Below, piece after piece: positions 52,161 to 63,707 of a stretch of 64,000 nucleotides of DNA (position 1 is the stretch's first letter; every line of letters starts with the position of its first letter). Location of the stretch: positions 88,968-152,967 of the forward strand of contig CAVZAB010000016.1 in the NCBI GenBank assembly GCA_963773155.1. The letters run 5' to 3'. Source of the DNA: CAVZAB01 sp963773155. Lineage in GTDB: Bacteria > Pseudomonadota > Alphaproteobacteria > Rhizobiales > Beijerinckiaceae. The notes beneath the pieces are model-generated. The model was not told the origin of the DNA and made no database searches. It worked only from the letters and a program-made list of their open reading frames with translations. Position numbers and translations under genes: made by a program.

Positions 52161-53314
52161 CCTACCGGGTCCTGATCTACGTCCAGCATCTGCTGGGTAT
52201 CGGCCATCTCGTGCGCACCTACCGGATTGCTGCGGCGCTTGCCGAACGCTTCGAAGTCACCATCGCCAATGGCGGCGAGCCGGCGCCGGGATTGAGTCAT
52301 GGCGCAGCCCGCCTGCACCAACTCACCCCGTTGAAGACCGGCTCGCCGGGCTTCGCCACTCTTGTTCATCCGGACGGCCGACCCTTCGATGCCGAGGATC
52401 GGGCGCGGCGGCGCCAGGATCTTCTGCGATGCTTCGACAGCGTGTCACCGCACGCCATGATTATCGAGGCATTCCCGTTTGGGCGGCGGCAGATGCGGTT
52501 CGAATTGCTGCCGCTGCTCGATCATGCCGAGCGGGCGGCCATGCCGCCCCTGATCGCCTGCTCGGTGCGCGATATTTTGCAGGAACCCCGCATGCCGTCG
52601 CGCGCCGCTGAGACGGCCGAACTCGTCGAACGCTATTTCGACAGGGTTCTGGTGCACGGCAACCCGGATTTTGCCAGGCTCGACGAGACGTTTGCGCTGG
52701 CACACCGGTTTGCTGACCGCCTCGCCTACACTGGTCTCGTCGGTCCGCCACAGCCGCAAAGCGGCGAATCCTTGCCGGCCCACGATATTGTCGTTTCGGC
52801 CGGGGGCGGCGCGGTCGGTGCCGAACTCGTCGCTTGCGCCCTGGCGCTTCGCCGCAACCCGCGGTTTCGAACCCGCTGGCTCGTCGTTACCGGGCCGAAT
52901 TTTCCTGCAGCCGCGCTCGACCGGCTCGAGCGCAGCATTGATTCCCTGGTCACCCTGAAACGCTTCGTGCCGGATCTGCCGGGCCTGTTACGCCAGGCCA
53001 CGCTGTCGATTTCGCAGGCCGGCTACAATACGGTTGCCGACCTTCTTGCGGCGCGCTGCCGGGCCGTGCTTGTTCCCTTCGCCGGCGACGGCGAAACCGA
53101 ACAAAGCCAGCGCGCGCAACGTCTGTCGGCGCGCGGCCTTGCCATTGCCCTCGATCCCCATAACCTTACACCCGAGCGGCTCGCTAGCGCCGTCGATGCC
53201 GCAAGAACGCTGGCGCGACCCGACAGTGGCTTGAGCCTCAACGGCGCCGCGCGGACCAGAGAATTGATGACGGCGGCATTGGCGGCGCGCTTCAGCGCCG
53301 CCCAATCAGCATGA
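52157..53314 (+). CDS. Glycosyltransferase, GT28/MurG-like, third gene of the operon
   Basis: 385 residues. The N-terminal motif is VLIYVQHLLGIGHLVRTYRI, parallel to the GLGHLRR motif of the first gene. The C-terminal half has DIVVSAGGGAVGAELVACAL, the donor site LSISQAGYNTVADLLAARCR and VPFAGDGETEQSQRAQRL, as in MurG-type enzymes. It is distantly similar to the first gene, with a GT4 gene between them. Its 3' end overlaps the convergent methyltransferase gene by 23 bp. Confidence 0.83.
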   Translation: MTYRVLIYVQHLLGIGHLVRTYRIAAALAERFEVTIANGGEPAPGLSHGAARLHQLTPLKTGSPGFATLVHPDGRPFDAEDRARRRQDLLRCFDSVSPHAMIIEAFPFGRRQMRFELLPLLDHAERAAMPPLIACSVRDILQEPRMPSRAAETAELVERYFDRVLVHGNPDFARLDETFALAHRFADRLAYTGLVGPPQPQSGESLPAHDIVVSAGGGAVGAELVACALALRRNPRFRTRWLVVTGPNFPAAALDRLERSIDSLVTLKRFVPDLPGLLRQATLSISQAGYNTVADLLAARCRAVLVPFAGDGETEQSQRAQRLSARGLAIALDPHNLTPERLASAVDAARTLARPDSGLSLNGAARTRELMTAALAARFSAAQSA

Positions 53315-53960
53315 AGCGATTGTAATTCTTGGTCGGATAAATGCCGGTGTAGAGCACCTCCTGCAGCCCGGCCTGGCTTTCGAAGGCCGGCAGATCGTCG
53401 ACGCAGCTTCGGTGATCTGGCTCGCGCCGGTAATCGTTCGATTGCAGCACCACTCGTGTGCCCGGCGGCAGAAGCGCCAGCCAGCCCGGTACGTCGGCCA
53501 GGTGTTCACAGCTCGTATTGATAACCAATTGCCCTGGCCCGGCAAAGGCGCTGTAGTCGAACCGGTTCATGTCCTGGGTCAAGGCGGCAAACCGGCCGGC
53601 CGCTGTAAAGCGCTGGTTGAGTCGGTTGGCAACATCGGCGCAGTGCGGCTCGATGTCGAGGCTCGTGATCATGGCCGGCACAAAACGTGCGTCGTCGAAC
53701 AAGAGTGCCGCAAGAACACCATACCAGCCGCCAACAATCACAATGCGATCATAGGCGCCGCCGTAAATGTCGAACAGCCGGTCGCGCAGGAACAGCTTAG
53801 ATCCGATCTGCTTATGGTTGAAGGCGATGGCGAGATCGCCGAGCGGCGCTGATTCGAGGCAATGGGCGAGATCCTCGACAATCCTGCGGCCGGTCAAGAG
53901 CGCAAGGCCGCGCAGAATGTCGTAGCAATCTTCACTCACGAGGCGATGCTCCCTGCCCAT
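53292..53960 (-). CDS. Probable class I SAM-dependent methyltransferase
   Basis: 222 residues. A Rossmann-like start is IVIVGGWYGVLAALLF, followed by the acidic strand ITSLDIEPHCADVANRLN and a catalytic-region-like QLVINTSCEHLADVPGWLAL, and then a beta strand GTRVVLQSNDY. The order fits class I methyltransferases, although motif I has GGWYG in place of the usual GxGxG. The substrate is unknown; proximity to glycosyltransferases suggests a glycan or lipid. It is convergent with the operon, not part of it. Confidence 0.6.
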   Translation of the reverse strand: MGREHRLVSEDCYDILRGLALLTGRRIVEDLAHCLESAPLGDLAIAFNHKQIGSKLFLRDRLFDIYGGAYDRIVIVGGWYGVLAALLFDDARFVPAMITSLDIEPHCADVANRLNQRFTAAGRFAALTQDMNRFDYSAFAGPGQLVINTSCEHLADVPGWLALLPPGTRVVLQSNDYRREPDHRSCVDDLPAFESQAGLQEVLYTGIYPTKNYNRFMLIGRR

Positions 53961-54811
53961 GTTGGCATACCGGTCATGCCGGGCGCGCGCGCCGTGCGAG
54001 CATAGTCGCGTGGTCGACCAAACCCTTGGCTAGGATTTCGGCGAACCGCAGACCCGATAAGCGGGATGCCGCCTCGACCCGCTTGCAGGCGGCGGGTACG
54101 ATCTGCTTGCCTCGCGGCGTCTGCCGCTTACATCGGAATATCTTCACGCCCGCCTCGGTCCATGATAGATTGGTACTCGATAGCCCCAGACTATACGAGC
54201 CCAGTTCGGCATCTTCCATCATCGTCTGGCCGACCTTGTTGACGAGCGTGCGGATGGATTGGCTGTCGGTAGTTCAGCAGCGGCAGATTGAATATCTCGA
54301 CTGTCCCATGACGAAAACGGCGGCAAGCCAAGCCTTCGACATCCTCGACCCCCGGCGGCCAGACGAAACCGAGCGCGACAGCAACAATCGATCGAATGAA
54401 ATCACGCCGAGACACAGGGTGAGAAAGTGGGTTGCGAAGGCGATCAGGACCAGGCCGCTGACGGGCCTCACATTCGTCAAAAGGCGCGAGCACACAATTG
54501 GCCATTTCATAGGACGCCGATCCTAACCGCCGCCTGACGCCGCGGCCCAGTTCCCATTCGATTGGCCATTTGCGCTGTTCTGCCGGGAAACTCAAGCGCC
54601 CTCGGCAAAAGCGCGCGGTGACCAAGGTCCATGCCGTGAAAGGAAATCACCGCAATCCGGCCTATCGAGAGAGCCATCGGCGCCGGCTCGCGCGGCGTCA
54701 ACAAGCTGTGAACCGAACCAAGCCTCACTAGGATACTTATCTTCCGATCACCGGAATTGCGGTTAGTGCCCAAGACGAACTAGGATGGTCACTTCACAAG
54801 AGACATATCGA
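53961..54811. other. 850-bp stretch without a convincing gene
   Basis: Short open frames exist on both strands; one minus-strand frame has RRDFIRSIVAVALGFVW, resembling a signal sequence, but no consistent gene follows. The pieces may be the remains of a small secreted protein. The promoter of the ABC transporter operon should lie at the right end. Confidence 0.4.
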
Positions 54812-55649
54812 ATGGATCTTCTGCGCGTCGAACAGCTCAAAGTCGGCTTCACGCTCCACGGTCACATGAACGAGGTGGTGCGGGGCGTCTCGTTTCGCGT
54901 CCCCGCCGGCAAGACCGTAGCGCTCGTCGGCGAATCGGGTTCCGGCAAGTCGGTCAATGCCCAGGCCATCATGGGCATTTTGCCCCGCAATGGCTCGATC
55001 ATCAGCGGCAGGATCCTGTTTCAGGACGCCAGCTGCACCGACGGGCCGATCGACATTGCCGGGCTCGAACGTGACGGGGCGCCGATGCGCAGCCTGCGCG
55101 GCGGCCGAATCGGGATGATTTTCCAAGAACCCATGTCATCGCTTTCACCGGTTCACACGATCGGCAACCAGATCGAGGAAGCGTTGCAGCTGCATCATCC
55201 GCTGCCAAGCAAGGAGGCCCGCGAGAAAGTCGAGGGCATGCTTGATCTGGTCGGCTTTCGCGAGCCTAAGCGGGCATTCGACATGTATGCTTTCGAATTG
55301 TCGGGCGGCTTGCGCCAACGCGCCATGCTGGCCATGGCACTGATTTGCCGGCCTTCGCTCCTTATCGCCGATGAGCCGACCACGGCGCTCGACGTCACCA
55401 TCCAGGCCCAGGTTCTCGGCGTGATGAAGGACCTCCAGCGCGAGATCGGCATGGCGATCCTGCTGATCACCCACGATCTCGGCGTCGTCGCCAACATGGC
55501 CGACGAGGTGGTCGTGATCTACCACGGCGAGATCATGGAGGCGGGGACCGTCGACGACATCTTCCGCCATCCCGGTCATCCTTATTTGAAGGCCCTGCTG
55601 CGGGCGCTGCCGCATTTCGACATGGGCGAGAACGAGCGCCTGACGCGCT

Positions 55650-56692
<1,043 letters not shown>

Positions 56693-56696
<4 letters not shown>

Positions 56697-58615
56697 AACA
56701 AAAGATGAGGAGAGCTTGGGGCCTTGCCATCGGCCTGGCACTTGGCCTGTGCGGCACCGGCGCGCAGGCGCGTGAGTTCCTCGAAACACCGATGTTTGCC
56801 GATGCGGTCGCGCAGGGCGCCCTGCCCAAAGTCGCCGACCGGCTTCCGAGCGTGCCACGCGTCATCGACCTTCCGAAGATGGGCCGCGAAATCGGCCGCT
56901 CCGGCGGCACCATCCGGATGCTGATGGGCGACCAACGTGACATCCGTTTCATGACGCTCTATGGCTATACGCGGTTGGTCGTCTTCAACGAAAAGCTTGA
57001 TATCGTCCCCGATATTCTCGAATCCGTCGACGTCGAGGACGGCCGCATCTTCACCCTGCATTTGCGTCCGGGTCACAAATGGTCGGACGGTCATCCGTTC
57101 ACCGCGGAGGATTTCCGGTATGCCTGGGAGGACTTCTGGAATAACCCGCGCCTCAGCCCGGGCGGCCCTGCTGCCGCCCTAATGCCCGCCGGCAGCCACC
57201 CGAAATTCGAGGTGATCGACGCGCAGACCGTGCGCTACGCGTGGGACGTGCCAAACCCGATGTTCCTGCCGGCGCTCGCCGCCCCGCAGCCCGTCTACAT
57301 CTATATGCCCGCCCATTATCTCAAACAATTCCACGAACATTACGCGGCGCCCGACAAGCTCGCGAGCGCTATCAAGGCGGCGCACGTGCGCGATTGGGGC
57401 GCCTTGCACGAACGCGTCTCGCGTCAATATCGGCCCGACAATCCCGATCTGCCGACGCTCGATCCCTGGCGTAACCGGACCTCGCCGCCGAGCGAACGGT
57501 TTATTTTCGAGCGCAATCCCTTCTTCCATCGGGTCGACACGGGCGGCCATCAATTGCCCTATGTCGATGTTTTTCAGATTTCGCTTGGCACGTCGGCCCT
57601 GATCCCGGCAAAGACCGCGAGCGGCGAGAGCGAGCTGCAGGCCCGGTATTTGACATTCGGCGACTATACGTTCCTCAAGGATGCCGAAAGCCGGCAGGAC
57701 TTCACGGTCAGGCTATGGGAAAAGGGTGAGGGCTCGGCGGTCGCCATCATGCCCAATCTCAACGCCGCCGACCCGGTCTGGCGCAGCCTGATGCGCGATG
57801 TGCGTTTTCGGCGCGCCTTGTCGCTTGGGATCAACCGCCACGACATCAACAATGTCATTTTCTTCGGACTCGCCAAGGAGAGCGCCGACACGATCCTGCC
57901 GCAGAGCCCGCTCTATCGACCCGAATATGAAACCGCCTATGCCAAATATGACCCCGACGCCGCCAACCAATTGCTCGACGCGGTCGGCCTGACCAACCGC
58001 GACAGCGACGGCATCCGACTGCTGCCGGATGGCCGGCGTCTCGAAATCACCGTCGAAAGCGGCGGCGATGTGGTCGAATCCGACGTCCTCCATTTGGTCG
58101 GCGAGAACTGGCTCGACATCGGGGTGAAAAGCTTCATTCACGCTTCGCCGACCGATATTTTCCGCAAACGCATTGCCTCCGGCCAGGCGATCATGTCGGT
58201 CTCCTCGGGCCTCGACAATGCCACCCCCAGCATCAATTCCGAACCGCATGCCTTCGCACCCACGAGCGATGCCCAGTTCCAATGGCCGCTTTGGGGTCAA
58301 TATGTGCTGAGCAACGGCAAGGAGGGCGAGGCGATCGATCTGCCCGAAGCAGCCCAGCTCGAAACGCTGCTGCGCAAATGGCAGACCTCGCCAACCCAGG
58401 AAATGCGCCAGCAGGTCTGGCAGGACATGCTCGCCATCCACGCCGAGCAGGTATTCACGATCGGCGTCGTCAATCGCAACCAGCAGCCGGTCGTCGTCGC
58501 CAATCGCCTGCGCAACGTCCCGCAAAAGGGCGTCTATGCTTTCGAGCCCGGCGCCTTTTTCGGCATTTACATGCCCGACACCTTCTGGTTCAACGACGCG
58601 CCTGCGGAGCCCTGA
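56693..58615 (+). CDS. Periplasmic solute-binding protein of a peptide-type ABC transporter (SBP_bac_5)
   Basis: 640 residues. The signal peptide is AWGLAIGLALGLCGTGAQAR. The family 5 binding-protein fold includes GGTIRMLMGDQRDIRFMTL, FTLHLRPGHKWSDGHPFTAE, DFRYAWEDFWNNPRLSPGG and DVRFRRALSLGINRHDINNV, all typical of DppA/OppA-like proteins. It delivers a peptide or related ligand to the permeases that follow. It is intact and in frame throughout, in contrast to the permease genes 4 bp downstream. Confidence 0.92.
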
Positions 58616-58618
58616 TCC

Positions 58619-59632
58619 ATGCTGTTGCGCTATATTTTCCGCCGCATCGCGATCATGATTCCGACGCTGATTGTTACCAGCATGCTGATTTTTACGGTCA
58701 TCGACCTGCCGCCCGGCGATTATTTCGAAACCTACATCGCCGAACTCCAGGCCCAGGGCGAGAACGTCAACATCGAGCAGATCGAATGCGCTGCGCAAGG
58801 AATACGGTTTCGACAAGCCGCTTTACGGCGCTATTTCAAGTGGATCGGCGGCATGTTTGCCAAGGGCGATTTCGGCTATTCCTTCGAATATCAGCTGCCG
58901 GTGTCGCGACGTCGTCGGCGATCGCATCTATGGCTGACCATGCTGGTTTCCTTCGTGCACCATCATTTTCACCTGGCTCGTCGCCTTTCCGATCGGCATC
59001 TATTCGGCGACGCACCAATATAGCTGGGCCGATTACGGCCTGACCTTTCTCGGCCTGATCGGCATTGCCATCCCGAACTTTCTGCTGGCTTTGCTCTTCA
59101 TGTATTTCGCCAATGTCTGGTTCGGCATTTCGATCGGCGCATCTGATGGACCCGCAATATTTCAACGAGCCGATGAGCTGGGCCAAGTTCAGGTCGATCC
59201 TGCCGCATCTCTGGATTCCGGTCATCATCATCGGCACCGGCGGGAACCGGCGGCATGATCCGGCGACTGCGCGCCAATCTGCTCGACGAATTGCAGAAGC
59301 AATATGTCGTCACGGCGCGCGCCAAGGGCCTGCCTCCGCTTCAAGGCGCTGGTCAAATATCCGCTGCGCATGTCGCTCAACTTCTTCATCTCCGATATCG
59401 GCTCGCATCCTGCCGGCGATCATTTCCGGCGCCGAAATCACCGCCATCGTGCTGTCGCTGCGAGACGACCGGCCCCATGCTGCTCAGGGCGCTGCAGAGC
59501 CAGGACATGTATCTTGCCGGCTCGTTCCTGATGTTCCTTGCCTTCCTGACGGTGATCGGCGTGCTGATTTCCGATATAGCGCTGGCCTTTCTCGATCCCC
59601 GCATCCGGCTGCAGGGAGGCAGCACGAAATGA
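58619..59632 (+). pseudogene. ABC transporter permease (DppB-type), multiply frameshifted
   Basis: The start MLLRYIFRRIAIMIPTLIVT and the end SFLMFLAFLTVIGVLISDIA are DppB-like. Between them the family sequence is scattered over three frames: GDFGYSFEYQLPVS, TWLVAFPIGIYSATHQYSWA, FLGLIGIAIPNFLLALLFMY, MIRRLRANLLDELQKQYVVT and KYPLRMSLNFFISDIG. Removing single bases restores one frame, with likely positions near 58787, 58906, 58957, 59139, 59243, 59340, 59406 and 59460; two or more shifts near 58825 and 58930 also appear. Almost all are insertions, outside long homopolymers. As written it cannot make a working permease. Confidence 0.85.
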
Positions 59633-60818
59633 CCGAGTTACTCCCTGCCGGCACCCGGCGCGCCGCTGCCGCACTACGTTTCGCGCCGCCCCTTTCGATC
59701 CGCATTCGGTCGAGGCGATGACGCCGGCGCAGGAGCGCGTCTATCTCGCTTCGCAATGGCGGTTGATGTGGTGGAAGTTCAAGCGCCACAAGCTCGCCGT
59801 TGTTTCCGGCGTCTTTCTCGCCACTCTCTATGCCTCGATCCTGATCTGCGAATTCCTGGCGCCCTACAATCTGCACACCCGCAACATCGATTACATCCAC
59901 GCGCCGCCGCAGCGGGTGCACCTGTTCCATGACGGCAAATTCGTCGGACCCTTCGTCTACGGCTTCACATGACGTCTCAACATGGACACGCTGAAGCGGG
60001 AGTATTCGAGTCGACGCTCGACGCATGTATCAGCCATCCGCTTCTTCTGCCGCGGCGACACATACAAGTTCTGGGGTCTGATCGAAGGGCGACCTGCACC
60101 TCTTCTGCCCGGCCGAAGACGGCGAGCTGTTCCTGCTCGGCACCGACCGGCTCGGCCGCGACGTGCTCTCGCGCATCATCTATGGCGCCCGCATCTCGCT
60201 GACGATCGGCCTTATCGGCGTTTCGATCAGCTTCGTGCTCGGCATCATTATCGGCGGTCTTGCCGGCTATCACGGCGGGACCTTCGATCTGATCGTCCAG
60301 CGCATCATCGAAGTCCTGCAGTCGCTACCGCAGTATCCCGCTGTGGCTGGCGCTCGCCGCCATCATGCCGGTCACCTGGAGTCCGCTCCTCATCTATTTC
60401 GGCATCACGCATGATTCTTGGGCTTCTCGACTGGACGGGACTGGCGCGCGCGGTGCGCTCGAAACTGCTGTCGCTGCGCGAGGAGGATTACGTGCTTGCC
60501 GCGCAGTTGATGGGCGCCTCGCACAGCCGCATCATCGGCCGCCATCTGATCCCGGGCTTCATGTCGCATCTGATCGCCACGGCGACGATCATCGATCCCG
60601 GCGATGATTCTCGGCGAGACGGCGCTGAGCTTCCTCGGCCTCGGCCTGCGGCCGCCGATCACCAGCTGGGGCGTCCTGCTCGACCGAAGCGCAGAATGTC
60701 AATGTCGTGGCGCTCTATCCCTGGCTGATGATTCCCGGTCGTCCCGGTCATTCTCGTCATTCTCGCCTTCAACTTCCTCGGCGACGGCCTGCGCGATGCG
60801 GCCGACCCCTATAATTGA
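59629..60818 (+). pseudogene. ABC transporter permease (DppC-type), multiply frameshifted
   Basis: Pieces of a DppC-like permease in different frames: ASQWRLMWWKFKRHKLAVVS, FLLGTDRLGRDVLSRIIYGA, RISLTIGLIGVSISFVLGII, MILGLLDWTGLARAVRSKLL, REEDYVLAAQLMGASHSRII and MILGETALSFLGLGLRPPIT, ending DGLRDAADPYN at 60818. Single-base insertions near 59657, 59692, 60089, 60334, 60410, 60592, 60682 and 60735 account for the frame changes and give about 393 residues; an in-frame stop stands at 59970-59972. The ATG overlaps the upstream stop (ATGA). The end overlaps the next gene by 23 bp. Confidence 0.85.
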
Positions 60819-61962
60819 CGCCGAAAAGCGGAGAAGGCGCCTGCGCATTGCCCTGTATTCGCCGCTGAAGCCGCCCGACGATGCGACGCCGTCAGGCGAC
60901 CGTCAGATTGCAAGGGCCTTGATCGGTGCGCTGGAGCGCGCCAATCACGAAGTCGTCCTCGCCTCGCCGCTGCGGACCTTCGCCAAACGCCCCGAGCCGG
61001 CAAAGCTGGCGGCTTTCGAACGCGCCGCCGGAGCAGAAATCGAACGGCTTTCGGCACTTTGGCAGGATAAGACTACGCGGCCCGACCTCTTTTTGGCCTA
61101 TCACGTCTATTACAAAGCGCCGGACCTGATCGGCCCCACCCTCGCGCGCCGCTTCGCCATGCCCTATGTCACGCTCGAGGCGTCGCATGCCGAAAAGCGC
61201 CGTGCCGATCAATGGCGCGACTGGCAGGACAGGGCAGAATTGGCCCTGCGCGGCGCCGACCTGCATTTGTGTTTCACGCGCGCTGACCGCGAGGGCCTGG
61301 CAAAAATGCTGCACTCCGATCGAAGGCTTGCTGATCTGCCGCCCTTCATCGATGTCGAGGCCTTTGCGAAGCGGCGGCCGCGGCCGCCCGGCCGGCAGGT
61401 CGAATTGATCAGCGTCGCGATGATGCGCAACGGGGTCAAACTCGACTCCTACCGATTTCTCGCGCAAAGCCTCACATATCTTATGGCGGCTGACTGGCGC
61501 TTGACCATTGTCGGGTCCGGCGAAGCAAGAACCGAGGTCGAAGCGGCCTTTGCCGGCTTGCCGCCTGAGCGCCTACGCTGTCTCGGCAGGCTTGCACCAG
61601 AGGCCGTCGGCGCGGCGCTCGGCGAGGCCGATATCTATGTCTGGCCAGGGTTTGGCGAGGCCTTTGGCGTCGCTTATATCGAGGCCCAGGCCGCCGGCCT
61701 GCCGGTCGTCGCGCTGAACAGCGGTGGCGTGTCAACCGTCGTGCACCATCTGCAAACCGGACTCTTGGTCGAACCGGCCGATCCCGAGGCCTATGCGCAG
61801 GCGATCGGCCGGCTCATTGCAGACCCAGCCGAGCGTCACCGACTGGGCGAAGCCGCCAGTGAATTGGCGCATGGAAAGCACAGTCTTGCCGGAGCTGCCC
61901 TGCGGCTTGACGGCCTGCTGCGGCCCCTCATCGAACCGGGTTGCCGAAAGGAACAGAGCTGA
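60796..61962 (+). CDS. Glycosyltransferase family 4-like (GT-B) protein
   Basis: 388 residues. N-terminal LRIALYSPLKPPDDATPSGD and RQIARALIGALERANHEVVL form the acceptor domain. The donor domain has WRLTIVGSGEARTEVEAAFA, IYVWPGFGEAFGVAYIEAQA and AGLPVVALNSGGVSTVVHHL, the E-x7-E nucleotide-sugar site of GT4. The ATG at 60796 lies within the end of the broken permease gene (23-bp overlap). It is followed directly by a deacetylase gene (TGATG). Confidence 0.85.
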   Translation: MRPTPIIDAEKRRRRLRIALYSPLKPPDDATPSGDRQIARALIGALERANHEVVLASPLRTFAKRPEPAKLAAFERAAGAEIERLSALWQDKTTRPDLFLAYHVYYKAPDLIGPTLARRFAMPYVTLEASHAEKRRADQWRDWQDRAELALRGADLHLCFTRADREGLAKMLHSDRRLADLPPFIDVEAFAKRRPRPPGRQVELISVAMMRNGVKLDSYRFLAQSLTYLMAADWRLTIVGSGEARTEVEAAFAGLPPERLRCLGRLAPEAVGAALGEADIYVWPGFGEAFGVAYIEAQAAGLPVVALNSGGVSTVVHHLQTGLLVEPADPEAYAQAIGRLIADPAERHRLGEAASELAHGKHSLAGAALRLDGLLRPLIEPGCRKEQS

Positions 61963-62738
61963 TGAGCAAGGATTCCGGCTGGGCACCGTTTATGGCGGCG
62001 CTCGATCGCGTCCATGCCGACGGCATCACGCTTTCTTTCTGGTTGCGCGACGATGATGCGCTTGCGCCCAGTCCAGCCCTCGAGACATTGCTTGAAACAT
62101 CGCAGCGCCACGGCGTGCCGATCGCCCTGGCGGTCATTCCCAAATTCGCCGTACCGGCCCTTGCCGAACGGCTTGCCGCGGCGCCGCTTGCAACCCCCTG
62201 CCAGCACGGTTTTGCGCATGTCAATCACGCCAAGCCGCCTGAGCGCGCCGCTGAACTCGGCGCCAATCGCCCGCGCGACCTCGTCCTCGCGGAACTTGGA
62301 CTCGGCCGTCGGCTGCTCCTGGACCTGTTCGGGGCACGGCTCGACCCAATGCTGGTTCCACCCTGGAACCGCTATGACCGGGCGCTGGAACCGGGCATGG
62401 CGGCGGCCGGATTCTCTTGTCTGTCGGTCTTCGGCCGCACGCACGCTAACGGCGCCCTCGCCCAAATCAATGCGCATGTCGACCTTATCAATTGGCGCGG
62501 CGGGCGCATCATGCGCCCGCAGGACTCGCTGATACGGACGCTTTGCGATGAAGTTTTTTGTGCCGCCGCATCCAACCGCCAGATCGGCATATTGACCCAT
62601 CATCTGGTTCATGACGCGCAGGCCTGGGCGTTTCTCGACGATTTGTTCCGCTGCACGGTCGGCCATCCCGCCGTACAATGGAGCGATATCGCGGCCCTGC
62701 AGCGTGCCGAAGCGGCAGCCGGAGCCGCCCGCCGATGA
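61962..62738 (+). CDS. Polysaccharide deacetylase-family (NodB-like) protein
   Basis: 258 residues. The core begins ITLSFWLRDDDALAPSPALE, with the D-D-D metal-binding triplet position. GVPIALAVIPKFAVPALAER, CQHGFAHVNHA (the H-x3-H-like segment) and MLVPPWNRYD follow, as in carbohydrate esterase 4-like proteins of glycan loci. Deacetylation of an N-acetyl sugar in a polysaccharide or lipid intermediate is inferred. It overlaps the FkbM gene as ATGA. Confidence 0.8.
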   Translation: MSKDSGWAPFMAALDRVHADGITLSFWLRDDDALAPSPALETLLETSQRHGVPIALAVIPKFAVPALAERLAAAPLATPCQHGFAHVNHAKPPERAAELGANRPRDLVLAELGLGRRLLLDLFGARLDPMLVPPWNRYDRALEPGMAAAGFSCLSVFGRTHANGALAQINAHVDLINWRGGRIMRPQDSLIRTLCDEVFCAAASNRQIGILTHHLVHDAQAWAFLDDLFRCTVGHPAVQWSDIAALQRAEAAAGAARR

Positions 62739-63706
62739 GCCGGCCGCCGAAACACGACCCCTATCTCGACGCCCCGGCCGAGCGCGAGGATGTCGAGCGC
62801 GCGCATCACTGGATCCTCGGCCGGGCGCCGAAGGCGGGTAGCGTGCTGCCGGCGATGACCCGCAGAGAACTGCGCGACCGCCTGCTGGCGGGCAAGGCCC
62901 CGCTCCATCACGCCCTCCGACTGCGTTTTGGCGAGCAGAAATGGGTCGCAGCGGAAGTTCTCGGCGGGCTGAAGCTTTGGCTTAACCTGTGCGATCGACA
63001 CGTCTCGCTCTCGTGTCTCGGCGGCGAATGGGAACCATACGAGACGGCATTCACGCGCCTGGTGCTAAGGCCGGGCGATGCGATGGTTGACGCCGGCGCC
63101 AATATCGGCTGGTTTTCGCTCGTTGCCGCACAATCTGTCGGACCGAACGGCCGTGTTCATGCTTTCGAGCCACAGCCGAAAATCGTCCCCTATCTCAGCC
63201 GCACAATTGCCGACAACGGCCTTGCGGCGTGCGTTCTCGTCCATGCTCTTGCTCTGTCGGATCGCTTCGGCGAAAGCGCGATGGTCTGGGATCCTGCGGG
63301 GGCCAATATGGGCCGGGCCTGGCTCGGCGAACAGGCCGGCGCGGCGACCCTCGGCCTCGTTCGCACCGCGCCGCTCGACGCAATCCTCAAGGATGAGACC
63401 ATTGCCTTCATCAAAATCGACACGGAGGGCGCCGAGTGGCTGGTCCTGCAGGGCGCGCGCCAGCTAATTATGAGAAGCAGGCCGATTGTCATGCTGGAAA
63501 TCCTGCCGCGGTTTCTGGCGGCGGTGTCGCATTGCGATCCGACGGCGATCGATCATTTCTTTGCCGCATTCGACTATTTGGGATTCGCCCTGAAGCACGC
63601 GGCAATCGCTGCCGAGCCGGGTCAAGTGTCGGGGACCAAGATCTTTGCCCCGCGCGAGCGCAAAGGGGCATGGCAGCACCTCCTCGAACCCTGGCCCGAA
63701 CCCTGA
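62735..63706 (+). CDS. FkbM-family SAM-dependent methyltransferase
   Basis: 323 residues. The SAM site is MVDAGANIGWFSLVAAQSVG, followed by VHAFEPQPKIVPYLSRTIAD and the FkbM signature FIKIDTEGAEWLVLQGARQL, with the C-terminal MLEILPRFLA. FkbM enzymes O-methylate sugars or polyketides; here the neighbours point to a sugar. The ATG at 62735 was taken because it overlaps the previous stop; the open frame to 62678 is a shadow. Confidence 0.9.
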   Translation: MSRPPKHDPYLDAPAEREDVERAHHWILGRAPKAGSVLPAMTRRELRDRLLAGKAPLHHALRLRFGEQKWVAAEVLGGLKLWLNLCDRHVSLSCLGGEWEPYETAFTRLVLRPGDAMVDAGANIGWFSLVAAQSVGPNGRVHAFEPQPKIVPYLSRTIADNGLAACVLVHALALSDRFGESAMVWDPAGANMGRAWLGEQAGAATLGLVRTAPLDAILKDETIAFIKIDTEGAEWLVLQGARQLIMRSRPIVMLEILPRFLAAVSHCDPTAIDHFFAAFDYLGFALKHAAIAAEPGQVSGTKIFAPRERKGAWQHLLEPWPEP

Positions 63707-63707
63707 T

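Noticed and set aside
53974..54222. 82-codon minus-strand frame before the ABC operon
   Set aside because: The frame could be the end of a decayed small secreted protein, but upstream pieces lie in other frames and no motif supports a gene.
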